This document shows, in pieces, positions 45,295 to 54,924 of a stretch of DNA of 64,000 nucleotides; the first letter of the stretch is position 1, and each line of letters starts with the position of its first letter. The position numbers and the translations under genes were made by a program. The notes under the pieces were generated by a model. That model was not told the origin of the DNA, searched no databases, and saw nothing but the letters and a program-made list of their open reading frames with translations. Source of the stretch: Muribaculaceae bacterium (GTDB lineage Bacteria; Bacteroidota; Bacteroidia; Bacteroidales; Muribaculaceae). The stretch covers positions 1 to 64,000 of the forward strand of contig JAFZRJ010000019.1 in NCBI GenBank assembly GCA_017619935.1, given 5' to 3'.

Positions 45295-48291
45295 TTATTG
45301 CATCACCTTGTGGGCCGTGCCGTCGCTCATCAGCACGATGACAATGCCGTGATAGTCATCACGCACACGTTGTCCTGCGACGTTGTAACGAGCCACTTCG
45401 GTAGCGTTGCCTGTGGCCTTTACATTAGTCACACCTGTGTAAACATTATCGCCTATGTAACCAGACGCTTGCATCTGCAACGGATAGACCAAGTAACCTG
45501 TGGAGGGAGTTCCGGCGCGTCGAGGAGCACTATTGCTATTGCTGGCCGTAACGAACTTCACTTTCATCTCGCTGAGGTTAATTGTGATGGTGTATTTGTT
45601 GGTAGGCGCTTTGTAAGCCTGGTAATTATCATTGGTCAGGTTATGCCAGGTGTTCAGCGTTTGGTTAGTGATTTCAAAGTCGCCATTGCTCACTGCTCCG
45701 AATCGATAGGGGGCAATGTAGTTCCAACCACCGTTGTCATTGTTCTCGGCGAGTTTCTTGCTGAAGCTGAAGTAACCATATCCGTCACCGGAATTGTTCA
45801 CGGTGAGCGTAGTCGTGTAGGTCACGCCGTCGGCAGTAAACATCTCAACGCCTTTGTTCGGAGTCCAGCCACTACTATTCAGGTTATTGACGTTGCCCAG
45901 CACATAGATGTGGTTGAAGTTGTCATATCCCTCGGGTTTCACCTTGATCAGTGCTTGTGGTAAGCTGTAGGTGTTTCCGTTGGTTATACTGTTAACACCA
46001 GTATTCTGCAAATAAGCGCCACTGAAATCAAATTCGCCACTCAAGCCAAGTTCGTTAACCCATCGATCTTGGTCAGCAAAATACTGCCGTTCGGGTGTGA
46101 CAAAATTGATACCATTCCATTGTGCCCACTCAATTTGCGCCAATTCCATGGGACGGGGCAGTGCCAGGAAGTAGGTCTTCTGGTTGATGGGCGACTGTTG
46201 AGTGCCCGCAAAGCTGGCAGCGATATAAACATTAGGCGCGAATGTGGCATCTTCGCTTGTTTCTGGCATTTTCTCCAGTTGCATGGTGGGGTTGACGGCG
46301 TCGATGAGCTTGCCCACCACATTGTCGAGTTGTTTAACACTGCCAAACTTATTGTTTGCTGTCTCTCCCTCGGGCAAAATCAGCCCCACCCAGTTGCTGT
46401 GGTCATTGGCCCGGGTGGTAAAGCCCGCTATGTTCATATAGTCCACTTCGCCTTCAGCTTTGGTTTCTGCCTCGGCGCCATTGTTGTCCTTGCAGATGAG
46501 CAAGCGGTCGTTGTCGATGACGTTGACCAGCGTGAGGTCGGTCACCCGATAGGTTTTCTGCATATCGGCATCCTCCAAAAGTTCAGCGAGTGTCACTTCG
46601 GTGATGTCGGGTTTTAACGACACGTCATTGGTTACTCCCAGATAAGCCTCGTTACCGTTAATATTGCTTGGAGCGCTGCCGCCAAAAGTGAGCCGGCCAT
46701 TGCTGCCGAACTTAAGAGGTTTGAGACTGTTACTGTTGGTCTGGTTTGGGAAGTATTTCACGCTCGATTGGAGCAGATTGCCGGTGGGTACTGCACCGCT
46801 TGAGGCATTTGTTTTGGTCGGCACCATACGGTTTTCCTCCACATCAGTGCTGCTCGTCTTGATAATAACGGGAGTGCCGGCCGGGATAATGTTGCCAGTA
46901 ATGGGCTCCATTTCGAATGTACCATCGGTTTCATCAACGCTGGTGACCACGTATGGAGTCATTTGCTCAGGATTGAACAGGATGTTCCAAGATGTGCGAA
47001 GCGTGGTATAATAATCATTGCCCACCTGCACCAACTTGTTGGGATCCAACGAGAAATAATTCTCGCACGTCTCCAAATCCTTATCCATCGGCTCGATGTA
47101 CCAAAATCCATAATCGTCATCAATGGCCGATAATGTTGCCCTTCCATTATTATCTCTGAATCTCGTACCGCCAGTTGCTTCTGTAGAGAACAAATAAGTA
47201 TTACTTAACGGTATATAAGTAACACGTACATATGAGCCTGAAGAAAAATCATAGTCCTCGGAAGCCGAAATATTTTGAACATAAATATCATGATAGCTGC
47301 CGGAATAACCAGACGGTTTTCTTTTATAATCAAACTGAATTACAGTTCCCGCATCATGAAAATATGAACTATTATTTATTAATTGAACACTTCCACTTAT
47401 ATCAGTTGATAAATAATTAATGTTATCAGAAATTGCTGAAGCATAACGATGCGGTGTTCCCAAACATTTTATTCTAAAAAATGAATAGCCGCCCTCATAA
47501 ACCGCCACGTATTCTCCTTTATTTTCATCAGTTATTGTAAAAGTATATGAATTGTCCCGGATGACATTACCACTACCATCCCTTAGGAATTCACCATTAA
47601 ATTTCCAGCCAAGAAATTTATTTCTCCATGCCATTAAAGACGCATCGCTATTAACTTGAGTTGAAATGGTAATTTCATCACCAACAGCATTGTCTTCTGG
47701 CGTAACTTTTGCCGAAACTTGTTCAGAATCTACACCCTCAATTGAAACCGTAACAACGGGGTCGGTCGTGAGTCTCTCAAAAACCGCTGTAAAAGTCTCG
47801 TTTGTATAATAAGGGTGGTTATTATCTGCTTCTCTATGCTCTTGCGCACCAGAAGAACTGCCAGACGTACCCGAAGAACCCGTATAGCACAAATTATCAC
47901 TTGTAACAGTTGCGGTATAAGCTTGTTGGGTGTTGTCATAAGATGTAATTATGTTGCCTTTTGAATCGACCCAATGTAGAAATCTGTATCCTGATGCCAC
48001 ATCTGAATACTTAATGTATGCAGTCAGGTCACCAGTGGATGTCCCTTCTACGGGTTTGTCTGTTCTCTTATCAAAATGTTTATGTGATTGAAAAACATTT
48101 TCTTTATATGATATTGAACCATCAGAAGAGGGGAATGCCCCATAAACTTTTGCGGCTCCAGTTGGTTCTGCTTTTACTTCTGCTTGAAACCTATACCAAT
48201 GATGATAGGTTTGATTACCCCAGGCGTTTTGGCAGACAAAGGCGAGTAACAAAAGTAATAATAAGTGTTTGAAATACTTCAATTGATACAT
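45295..48291 (-). CDS. Large exported protein with C-terminal sorting-like tail
   Basis: 998 aa. Signal peptide about residues 1-25 (YFKHLLLLLLLAFVCQNAWG). The N-terminal 390 residues contain InlB-like beta-strand repeats (GYRFLHWVDSKGN, KFLGWKFNGEF). The middle has TPVIIKTSS-type turns common in long Bacteroidales surface proteins. The last ~30 residues (EVARYNVAGQRV then HGIVIVLMSDGTAHKVM) have the 'YN..GQRV...GI.IV..DG...KV' pattern of type IX/Por-type C-terminal tails. The coding DNA changes composition inside the gene: about 33% GC beyond nt 47120 and near 47-50% before it. No enzymatic motif is visible. Third gene of the 51363-45295 operon. Confidence 0.82.
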   Translation of the reverse strand: MYQLKYFKHLLLLLLLAFVCQNAWGNQTYHHWYRFQAEVKAEPTGAAKVYGAFPSSDGSISYKENVFQSHKHFDKRTDKPVEGTSTGDLTAYIKYSDVASGYRFLHWVDSKGNIITSYDNTQQAYTATVTSDNLCYTGSSGTSGSSSGAQEHREADNNHPYYTNETFTAVFERLTTDPVVTVSIEGVDSEQVSAKVTPEDNAVGDEITISTQVNSDASLMAWRNKFLGWKFNGEFLRDGSGNVIRDNSYTFTITDENKGEYVAVYEGGYSFFRIKCLGTPHRYASAISDNINYLSTDISGSVQLINNSSYFHDAGTVIQFDYKRKPSGYSGSYHDIYVQNISASEDYDFSSGSYVRVTYIPLSNTYLFSTEATGGTRFRDNNGRATLSAIDDDYGFWYIEPMDKDLETCENYFSLDPNKLVQVGNDYYTTLRTSWNILFNPEQMTPYVVTSVDETDGTFEMEPITGNIIPAGTPVIIKTSSTDVEENRMVPTKTNASSGAVPTGNLLQSSVKYFPNQTNSNSLKPLKFGSNGRLTFGGSAPSNINGNEAYLGVTNDVSLKPDITEVTLAELLEDADMQKTYRVTDLTLVNVIDNDRLLICKDNNGAEAETKAEGEVDYMNIAGFTTRANDHSNWVGLILPEGETANNKFGSVKQLDNVVGKLIDAVNPTMQLEKMPETSEDATFAPNVYIAASFAGTQQSPINQKTYFLALPRPMELAQIEWAQWNGINFVTPERQYFADQDRWVNELGLSGEFDFSGAYLQNTGVNSITNGNTYSLPQALIKVKPEGYDNFNHIYVLGNVNNLNSSGWTPNKGVEMFTADGVTYTTTLTVNNSGDGYGYFSFSKKLAENNDNGGWNYIAPYRFGAVSNGDFEITNQTLNTWHNLTNDNYQAYKAPTNKYTITINLSEMKVKFVTASNSNSAPRRAGTPSTGYLVYPLQMQASGYIGDNVYTGVTNVKATGNATEVARYNVAGQRVRDDYHGIVIVLMSDGTAHKVMQ

Positions 48292-48302
48292 TGCGTTATT
48301 TT

Positions 48303-49568
48303 TTAGATTTCTTTTTTGTATTGTTGTTTAACGGGGGCGGCAACGGCATGTTGCTTGCCATCAATATAGTTATATAGACATCGCACTGCAAGAGTGGCGG
48401 TGATGAGTTGGTGTGAAAAATCAAGTTGTTCGCTCAGTGGTGTGGCAAGGATGAACAATACCAGCACAACGGTGTAGAACAAATATACCTTGTAGAACCC
48501 TTTTCGCTTGCGAAACACTAGCCAGATAATCAGTGGCAGAGGGTTGAACGGAATGAGATACCAGTTCCAATGAATCCCAAAGAGTCCTGACACAAAGCTT
48601 GTGTAAAACAGAATGATGCCAACGATGGTCTGCAAAATCAGCAATACAACGTCTAACCAATTACCAACAGTTTTGAATTTTCCAAAATATTCTAGGAGAG
48701 TGATGATGAAAACAATAACCAGTAGGATGGAGAAAATGAGCGTTGGACTCCATATTGTTGGTTCTACTGTCAATTTAACGGGTAGAATCTCTTTTTCGCC
48801 TTTAAATAATGGGGTTCTTAAGCCATTGCCATCAACAATTTGCATCGCTTTAATGACTGACCCGAAGCATTCGGGCGAAATCTTATTGATAATGTCACAA
48901 TAGTTGTCGCTTTCTGTCCCTAAGAAGGTGATGTCCAAGAATTGGGTCCAGGGCGAAAGATGAGCATCATGTCGGACAATCTGCCCATTGTTTAATTTGA
49001 AATGCTCAGGCAATGTGGTGAACTCAACAGTTCTTTCAATAGGAGCATGAATGAGGATTGAAAAGAGAATGGAAGAACAGTTGTTCTCAATGAGGTTGTA
49101 TTTGCGAAAACGGTCATCTACAAAATCATTGTCAAGGTCTCTCCAGAGTTCCTGTTTCTCTTTTGTTGACAGATTTAATTCGTATTGAGTGACTCCTCTT
49201 CCTTCTTGTTGATAATAGCCCACATACTCGTCTGTAGGGACGGCGATGATGTGAGAATTTACATTGCCTGTGAAAAATTTGATATAATCCTTAAGATTGC
49301 TATCAAAATCCATCTCAAAGCTAAAGCAAAAGTCCAAATCGTGAACCGGACATTCCATCCGCAACGCACAATGGCCATAAGAGGAATAGAGCGCTTCGCC
49401 GGGTGATGCCACAAGCAGGCTTGCCGTGACGAAGTTGCTGCTGTCGGGCAGCAGTGGTCCTTCGTTGGTCCATGGCACTTGGTGCTCGGCATGAACGGTG
49501 GCACTTGTGGCAAGCAAAAGAGTTGCCACAAGTGTCTGGGTCCATGTTTTGAGTCTGCCAAATGCCAT
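48303..49568 (-). CDS. lnb: Lnb-type lipoprotein N-acyltransferase (formerly DUF4105)
   Basis: 421 aa from ATG 49568 (an in-frame GTG precedes it). Signal/anchor at about residues 8-27, then the DUF4105/Lnb_N domain with YSSYGHCAL (His66) and ENNCSSIL (Cys164) as the conserved His/Cys pair, and about four hydrophobic helices at 240-400. Members of this family in Bacteroides have been described as lipoprotein N-acyltransferases replacing Lnt; that role is taken from family knowledge. Much of the gene between about 48430 and 49320 is AT-rich (near 30-40% GC), unlike its 5' end. It is flanked at 11 and 16 bp by genes for large exported proteins, forming one operon. Confidence 0.75.
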   Translation of the reverse strand: MAFGRLKTWTQTLVATLLLATSATVHAEHQVPWTNEGPLLPDSSNFVTASLLVASPGEALYSSYGHCALRMECPVHDLDFCFSFEMDFDSNLKDYIKFFTGNVNSHIIAVPTDEYVGYYQQEGRGVTQYELNLSTKEKQELWRDLDNDFVDDRFRKYNLIENNCSSILFSILIHAPIERTVEFTTLPEHFKLNNGQIVRHDAHLSPWTQFLDITFLGTESDNYCDIINKISPECFGSVIKAMQIVDGNGLRTPLFKGEKEILPVKLTVEPTIWSPTLIFSILLVIVFIITLLEYFGKFKTVGNWLDVVLLILQTIVGIILFYTSFVSGLFGIHWNWYLIPFNPLPLIIWLVFRKRKGFYKVYLFYTVVLVLFILATPLSEQLDFSHQLITATLAVRCLYNYIDGKQHAVAAPVKQQYKKEI

Positions 49569-49584
49569 CACCGTAAGAGGTTCA

Positions 49585-51363
49585 TCAGAACACTACTTTC
49601 TTCCCGTTAAGGATGTAAATGCCGTGGCCGGGATTCACTACTCGGCGCCCGGTAAGGTCATAGATGACGTCGTTCTGTGTGTCAGTTGTCGCCTTGACAT
49701 CTTTGATGCCGGTCGAGATGGGTTCGGCGGTTAGCCAAGCCGTGTTACCGTCAACATAGTCGCCAGTGGGAGCGGCAAAGGTCATCAGGCCGTTGCCGAT
49801 TGTAAGCACGCGAGTGTCGGCATCCACAGTTTGTTGTTCGTTGAAGAACACGCCTTGGAGCAGGTTGTTGTCGGCGGCATTGCTGCGCATGGGCATGCCG
49901 GTTGGATTGGCCTCAACCACGGGCATGAGCACGTTGTCGGTAGTGGTCTGTGTACTGCATTCCAGCACTACGGCGGTGCTTGCAGGAACGATGTCAGCGC
50001 CCAGCGCCACGAGTTGGTCACTGGTGGCTTCGCCTTGACTGTTCAGTTCGGTTACGACGTATGCCTTCACCTTGTCGGGATTTGCAATTTCGTAAGCGAA
50101 GTCGGTATAAAGGGTAGTGTAGTACTTGCCGTTGAATTCTCCGGTGGGGTTGGCGGCAAAGTAAACCTGCTCGTTGTCGATGATTTCTACCATCCACTTG
50201 GCTGCATCGCCATAGGTCATGCGGTCGGCCTCGCTGATGATGTCAACATTTTCGCCATCGGGCACGAAGTAAATCGTGGTGTTGGGTACCAGCAAGTCGG
50301 CTTTTTCGTTCAGCACTTGGCTGATGTTGTGGTTGCTGCCCAGTACGGCTGTCAGAGTTGCCAGTGCGGTGGCCTTAGCAGTTTCCCACTGAGTTGCTGC
50401 GTCTTCGTTGGCAACAGCAGGGATGCTCAATGCCCAGAAATAAGCGGGATAACTGAATTTGTCTTCACTGGTGTAGGTGGGACGCAAGGTGAGTGCGCAT
50501 TGACTGGCATCCATGCCTTCGCCCATCAGTGAAGCTATGCTTTGTACAAAAGCGGCAATGGCTTCTGCTGCATCCACACCTTGAGTGCGCAGCTGGTTCA
50601 CCACCTCGGTGGTCACGTTCAAGCGATAGACGGCTCCGGGGTTGAAGGTGTGTGTTCCGTCAGCCGCATTCAGTTGAACGGCATCGGCGAGGTTCATGGC
50701 TGCGTAAGAGGTGCCTTCCAGGCCCTTGATGTAGGCGTAACCATCGATATCGTTCATCTCGTTTTCCATGATCCACTTGATGTCGGTACCTTCGGGGGTG
50801 CCGGCTTGCAGGCGATAGCCGAAACTGCCGTCGTAGTCAATTCCCATGTAGTGACGGTTGCCGGGAACCATGTGTGAGATGTAATAAGTTACAGCGGCTT
50901 GGCCATTGGCTGCTTCAAGGATGAGATCACGGATCTCCTCCCAGTTCTCAATCGCGGGTACATCCACGCACAGATACACTGAGCCGTCGGCATCGCCAGT
51001 AGAAACGAGGTGCAACTGGAACATTTCAGTAAGGAACCAGGTGGGTTTCTCGTTATATTCCAGTAATTCTTCAATAAGCCCTTTGATGAAATCGAGAGTT
51101 TCCATCATGTCGCCACCATCGCCGCTCAGTTCGGTCATCAGACCCTCGCCATTGGGCTTGTTGGTGTACCATGTGTATAGGACTGAGGCATTCTCCTGGT
51201 CGGCGGTGATGTCGGCCAACTGGGAGTGTTGCAGTTTCACATAGGTGCCCGAATACACGTTTTTGATTTTGTATATGCCGGGTTGTGGAAGTGCGGCAAA
51301 CGCACTTGTGCTCATCATGGTCATTACAGTGAGCACCGCTACGAGTAAAGTTTTTTTCATCAT
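49585..51363 (-). CDS. Exported protein with C-terminal sorting-like tail
   Basis: 592 aa with signal peptide about residues 1-23 (MMKKTLLVAVLTVMTMMSTSAFA). Two ATGs (51363, 51360) are possible starts. No known domain was recognised; the opening PGIYKIKNVYSGTYVKLQ resembles beta-strand segments of several Bacteroidales surface proteins. The C-terminus VIYDLTGRRVVNPGHGIYIL followed by NGKKVVF is a clear 'YDL.GRRV...GIYI.NGKKV' tail, the type associated with type IX secretion sorting. First gene of the operon that continues into the Lnb-type gene 16 bp downstream. Confidence 0.8.
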   Translation of the reverse strand: MMKKTLLVAVLTVMTMMSTSAFAALPQPGIYKIKNVYSGTYVKLQHSQLADITADQENASVLYTWYTNKPNGEGLMTELSGDGGDMMETLDFIKGLIEELLEYNEKPTWFLTEMFQLHLVSTGDADGSVYLCVDVPAIENWEEIRDLILEAANGQAAVTYYISHMVPGNRHYMGIDYDGSFGYRLQAGTPEGTDIKWIMENEMNDIDGYAYIKGLEGTSYAAMNLADAVQLNAADGTHTFNPGAVYRLNVTTEVVNQLRTQGVDAAEAIAAFVQSIASLMGEGMDASQCALTLRPTYTSEDKFSYPAYFWALSIPAVANEDAATQWETAKATALATLTAVLGSNHNISQVLNEKADLLVPNTTIYFVPDGENVDIISEADRMTYGDAAKWMVEIIDNEQVYFAANPTGEFNGKYYTTLYTDFAYEIANPDKVKAYVVTELNSQGEATSDQLVALGADIVPASTAVVLECSTQTTTDNVLMPVVEANPTGMPMRSNAADNNLLQGVFFNEQQTVDADTRVLTIGNGLMTFAAPTGDYVDGNTAWLTAEPISTGIKDVKATTDTQNDVIYDLTGRRVVNPGHGIYILNGKKVVF

Positions 51364-51446
51364 AAAAATATTTTATTCAGTTGTGTTAATAGTATCAAAA
51401 AAAGATTTTGAAAAAGACGTGAAAGATGCTATCATTAAAAATCCTA

Positions 51447-51454
51447 CAAAATTA
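51447..51454 (-). promoter_or_regulatory. -7 element (TAATTTTG) for the 49585-51363 gene
   Basis: Minus-strand TAATTTTG about 84 bp before the ATG; no TTG at the -33 distance. It coincides with the end of the short ORF at 51452-51601. Confidence 0.4.
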
Positions 51455-51601
51455 CGATAAATATCCTACATATAAGGTTTTAGCGGATGAAATACAATGG
51501 ATTTTAACAATGTTTTGCATTTGCTGCATTCCTTCAATCTGCACAAGTTCCAAAAGAAATAGGAATTGGTCGTAGATGTTGCGCATGAAGCCAATGGGCA
51601 T
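51452..51601 (-). CDS. Short ORF (49 aa) directly after pdxB, doubtful
   Basis: Reading frame from ATG 51601, only 6 bp after the pdxB stop, to TAA at 51452. It begins MPIGFMRNIYDQFLFLLELV and has a mildly hydrophobic helix. Its composition is AT-rich and I recognise no family. It could be translated by coupling to pdxB or could be chance. Confidence 0.2.
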   Translation of the reverse strand: MPIGFMRNIYDQFLFLLELVQIEGMQQMQNIVKIHCISSAKTLYVGYLS

Positions 51602-51607
51602 GTGCAA

Positions 51608-52603
51608 TTATTCGGAGAATTCTTGGCGAAGGGGATAGTGGTTGCGCAGCGACTCAAACGACAGTGGGGCCGCCTTGAGTGTGGCTGTGTCGTCAAGCGG
51701 ATTGTAGCTGGCCATGATACCGCTCAAAGTGACCTTCTCGGCGCCTAGTGGGGGCGTGTCGATGTCCATCGGCGGGATGTGCCAGTGGAAATGTGCGTTG
51801 AGCGAGTCGTGAATCATGGTGGTGCCCCGCTGTTTACCTTGCAGTGAATAGCCCGCGATGTGCGGAGTGGCGATGAATGCCTTGTCGAGCAATGCTAGGC
51901 TGATGTGTGGTTCGTTTTCCCAGCAGTCAATGGCCAAATCACCGTGCCATTGCAGCAGTGCTGCCGTGTCGCAAATGGCCCCACGGGCTGCGTTCATGAG
52001 CAATCGGCATCGTTGGGCGCGATTCAAGAAATCTTCATTGCAGAGGTGCAATGTGGGCCACGGCCCCTCATGGGTGAGTGGTGTGTGGAAGGTGATGATG
52101 TCGCATTGCCGCAACACTTCGTCAAGCGATGAGAAAACGTCATTCCCTGTGTTTTGCTCCAAGCATCGCGGTGGGTCGTTGCGTAGCACCCGGAATCCCA
52201 GTTGTTCGCCCCATCTGGCCACGATGCTGCCCACGTGACCCACGCCCACGACACCCAGAGTGAGTTCGCTGGTGGAAGTGATGCCATGGGTCTGCATCCA
52301 GTGTCCGATGCCCGACAGTGTCCATTGTGCTACTGCGGGCGCGTTACAGCCCGGTGCGTTGCACACGGTGATGCCGTGGCTCTGGCAATAATCCAGGTCG
52401 ATGTGGTCGGTACCTATGGTAGCGGTACCTATGAACCTCACCTTGCTGCCTTGCAGCAACGCGGCATCGCAGCGGGTGCGGGTGCGCACCAGTAGCACAT
52501 CGGCTTCTCTTGCTTCACGAGGAGTGATTTCGTCGCAGTGGATAAGTTCCACCTCCTGCGGAATGTCCAAATAGGGAATATGGCTGTCGGCAACGACTCT
52601 CAT
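51608..52603 (-). CDS. pdxB: Erythronate-4-phosphate dehydrogenase
   Basis: 331-aa NAD-dependent 2-hydroxyacid dehydrogenase of the PdxB type, second step of DXP-dependent pyridoxal phosphate synthesis. Motifs: RTRTRCDAALL, the IGTATIGTDHID signature, NAPGCNAPAVAQW, the Rossmann GVVGVGHVGSIVARW, MNAARGAICD with the catalytic Arg, and ATPHIAGYSLQGK with the catalytic His. The PdxB-specific C-terminal dimerisation part (about residues 275-331) is present. The start codon overlaps the upstream membrane-protein stop by 4 bp (ATGA). Last gene of the rlmL-purD-membrane protein-pdxB operon. Confidence 0.93.
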   Translation of the reverse strand: MRVVADSHIPYLDIPQEVELIHCDEITPREAREADVLLVRTRTRCDAALLQGSKVRFIGTATIGTDHIDLDYCQSHGITVCNAPGCNAPAVAQWTLSGIGHWMQTHGITSTSELTLGVVGVGHVGSIVARWGEQLGFRVLRNDPPRCLEQNTGNDVFSSLDEVLRQCDIITFHTPLTHEGPWPTLHLCNEDFLNRAQRCRLLMNAARGAICDTAALLQWHGDLAIDCWENEPHISLALLDKAFIATPHIAGYSLQGKQRGTTMIHDSLNAHFHWHIPPMDIDTPPLGAEKVTLSGIMASYNPLDDTATLKAAPLSFESLRNHYPLRQEFSE

Positions 52604-53580
52604 AGCAGGAGGTTACAAGTGAACGCGGCCAGTGATGCCGCCATTAGGACAAAAATGAAAATGTATCGCTTGGCAAACTTACTGATGGTGAACGTGTGGG
52701 CAATCTGCACTGAGAGGCACAAGTTGAGCATGGGGATGAACAGTACCATGTCGCGGTAGTCCACGCACATCCCGATGATGCACAGCACGGTCACCAAGAG
52801 GAAGAATGCGTTATAGACGCGGAGTTGCAGCCGATAGTGATAGATTTGCAGCAAATTGATGACCGACAGCACGATGGCCAGAATCACGACGATAACTTCC
52901 CACACAATCAAGGCGTGGACTTGTCCACCCTCCAGCGAACCCCAAATGCCGTTGACCTCAATCAACTTGAAATCGAACGGAGAAACTAGCCCCAATCCGA
53001 GCACAATCCAAAAGGGGGTAAGCAGCCCGATAATGGCGGCTACGCAACTCTTCCAGTTCATGGTGCGCATGTAGGCAAATCCTAGAATAAAGGCCAAGAT
53101 GAGCACCACAGCTGCCCAACAGAACAATACCAGGAAGCCCAGAATGCAAAGGACCAGAAAAATAGGGCGTTGCGCCGATTTGCTTTCGTATGTGCCAAAA
53201 AGGATGAGCGTGCCCAGCATGAGCACAAAGCAAAGCAGCGTGTCGGTGTCAAACAGGCTGCTCGTGAGCGGAAGCGCCAATTCCAACAGGAAGAAGGAGG
53301 CGGCGCCAATGAATGTGAATGCCTTGATGAACGAGTAGAGTTTGTTGAGTAATAGCGCCAGCAGACTGATGCCGATGATAGCCGTCACATTGACTGCCAT
53401 CGAAAGCACTGGGTTTTCGATGAAAGCACCTTTGATGTCGAAGAATATGCCGTTGCCCGTTTCAAAGTGTGGCACCTCGCCCATGGTGACGGCGATGAAG
53501 GCTGTCACAACAAGCAACAGGCAGCAGATGATGGCAAATCCGCGTCCGTTGAGGAACTCGTTTATTTTGGCATCGTTCAT
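52600..53580 (-). CDS. Polytopic inner-membrane protein of unknown function
   Basis: 326 aa with about nine hydrophobic segments (for example GFAIICCLLLVVTAFIAV, FLVLFCWAAVVLILAFIL, VIVVILAIVLSVINLL). Few charged residues lie outside short loops, and there is no recognised transporter or enzyme motif. Located between purD (4 bp upstream) and pdxB (4-bp overlap), so it is translated within that operon. The neighbours suggest no particular role; an unknown membrane protein is all that can be supported. Confidence 0.8.
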   Translation of the reverse strand: MNDAKINEFLNGRGFAIICCLLLVVTAFIAVTMGEVPHFETGNGIFFDIKGAFIENPVLSMAVNVTAIIGISLLALLLNKLYSFIKAFTFIGAASFFLLELALPLTSSLFDTDTLLCFVLMLGTLILFGTYESKSAQRPIFLVLCILGFLVLFCWAAVVLILAFILGFAYMRTMNWKSCVAAIIGLLTPFWIVLGLGLVSPFDFKLIEVNGIWGSLEGGQVHALIVWEVIVVILAIVLSVINLLQIYHYRLQLRVYNAFFLLVTVLCIIGMCVDYRDMVLFIPMLNLCLSVQIAHTFTISKFAKRYIFIFVLMAASLAAFTCNLLL

Positions 53581-53584
53581 CTAG

Positions 53585-54868
53585 TTAATTCAGGATATCT
53601 TTTCCGATGTCGCTACGGTAATAAGCGTTGTCAAAGTGGATGCTCCGGACATTATCGTATGCCAGTCGCAATGCGTCTTGCATTGTGTCGCCATAAGCCG
53701 TCACCGCCAGCACTCGGCCACCGTTGGTGGTCAGCATGTCGCCTTGCAGTTTGGTGCCGGCCTGAAACACGATGCAATCGTGTGTGCTGTCGATGCCTGT
53801 GATGGCGTCGCCCTTGTGGTAGGCTTCGGGGTAGCCTCCGGCTGTGAGAATCACGGTGGCGCAAGTGCGAGGGTCAATGCCGATGTTGATGTCGGCAAGA
53901 TGCCCTGTGGCCGCCGCTTCAAGAGCATCGACCAGGTCGCCTTGAATGCGGGGCATCACACTCTGGGTCTCGGGGTCGCCCATGCGCACGTTGTATTCAA
54001 TCACATAGGGGTCACCATCCACGTTCATCAGTCCGAAGAAAATGAACCCGCAGTAGGGCAGTTCTTCGCTCTGCAGCCCGGCGATAGTCGGCTCAATGAT
54101 GCGTTGTCTCACGCGTTGCATGAAGTCGGCGTCGGCAAAGGGAACGGGTGACACGCTGCCCATACCTCCAGTATTCAGCCCGGAGTCGCCCACGCCCACG
54201 CGCTTGTAATCCTTGGCTTCGGGCAGGAGCAGATAGTCGTGCCCGTCGGTGAGAACGAAGACCGAACATTCCACGCCGGTCAAGTATTGTTCGATGACCA
54301 CTTGCTGGCTGGCGGAGCCGAACTTGCCGTCGAGCATGGCGGTGAGTTGTGCTTTGGCCTCGTCGAGTGTGTCAATGATGAGCACGCCCTTTCCGGCTGC
54401 CAGTCCGCTGGCTTTGAGAACAAACGGCGGCTGGAGCGACTGAAGGAAAGCGATGCCTTCGGCCACATTGTCGTGTGTGACGGTTAAGTGGGCTGCGGTG
54501 GGAATGCCATGGCGTTGCATGAATTCCTTGGCAAAAGCTTTGCTGCCTTCGAGTTGGGCTCCCAGTCTTGACGGTCCCACGACCATGATGTGTTGCAACA
54601 GCGGTGTGTCGTGGAAATGGTCGGCAATGCCAGCTACCAGCGGATCTTCATTGCCCACGACCAGCATGTTAATTTCGTGTTCCAATGCTGCTTGCGCCAC
54701 CGCCTCAAAGTCGTTGGGCGACACGGGTAAATTGGTGCCGAACGCAGTTGTGCCAGGATTCCCTGGCGCAATGTAGAGATGGTCCAAACGAGGACTTTGA
54801 CTCAATTTCCAAGCGATAGCACACTCACGGCCACCAGATCCCAACAAGAGTATGTTCAATTTTTTCAT
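53585..54868 (-). CDS. purD: Phosphoribosylamine-glycine ligase
   Basis: 427-aa ATP-grasp enzyme joining glycine to phosphoribosylamine in purine synthesis. N-terminal GSGGRECAIAWKLSQSP and APGNPGT, ATP-grasp segments PFVLKASGLAAGKGVLI (about residues 146-162), QYLTGVECSVFVLTDG and the metal site EYNVRMGDPETQ (about 279-290) all match PurD. Length is normal. It follows the rlmL-type gene by 56 bp and precedes the membrane protein by 4 bp. Confidence 0.96.
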   Translation of the reverse strand: MKKLNILLLGSGGRECAIAWKLSQSPRLDHLYIAPGNPGTTAFGTNLPVSPNDFEAVAQAALEHEINMLVVGNEDPLVAGIADHFHDTPLLQHIMVVGPSRLGAQLEGSKAFAKEFMQRHGIPTAAHLTVTHDNVAEGIAFLQSLQPPFVLKASGLAAGKGVLIIDTLDEAKAQLTAMLDGKFGSASQQVVIEQYLTGVECSVFVLTDGHDYLLLPEAKDYKRVGVGDSGLNTGGMGSVSPVPFADADFMQRVRQRIIEPTIAGLQSEELPYCGFIFFGLMNVDGDPYVIEYNVRMGDPETQSVMPRIQGDLVDALEAAATGHLADINIGIDPRTCATVILTAGGYPEAYHKGDAITGIDSTHDCIVFQAGTKLQGDMLTTNGGRVLAVTAYGDTMQDALRLAYDNVRSIHFDNAYYRSDIGKDILN

Positions 54869-54924
54869 GATTATGTAGGTGATGTTAAGTGCTGTTTTGA
54901 GAGGTTGTCAAGTAGGCGCTTCAA

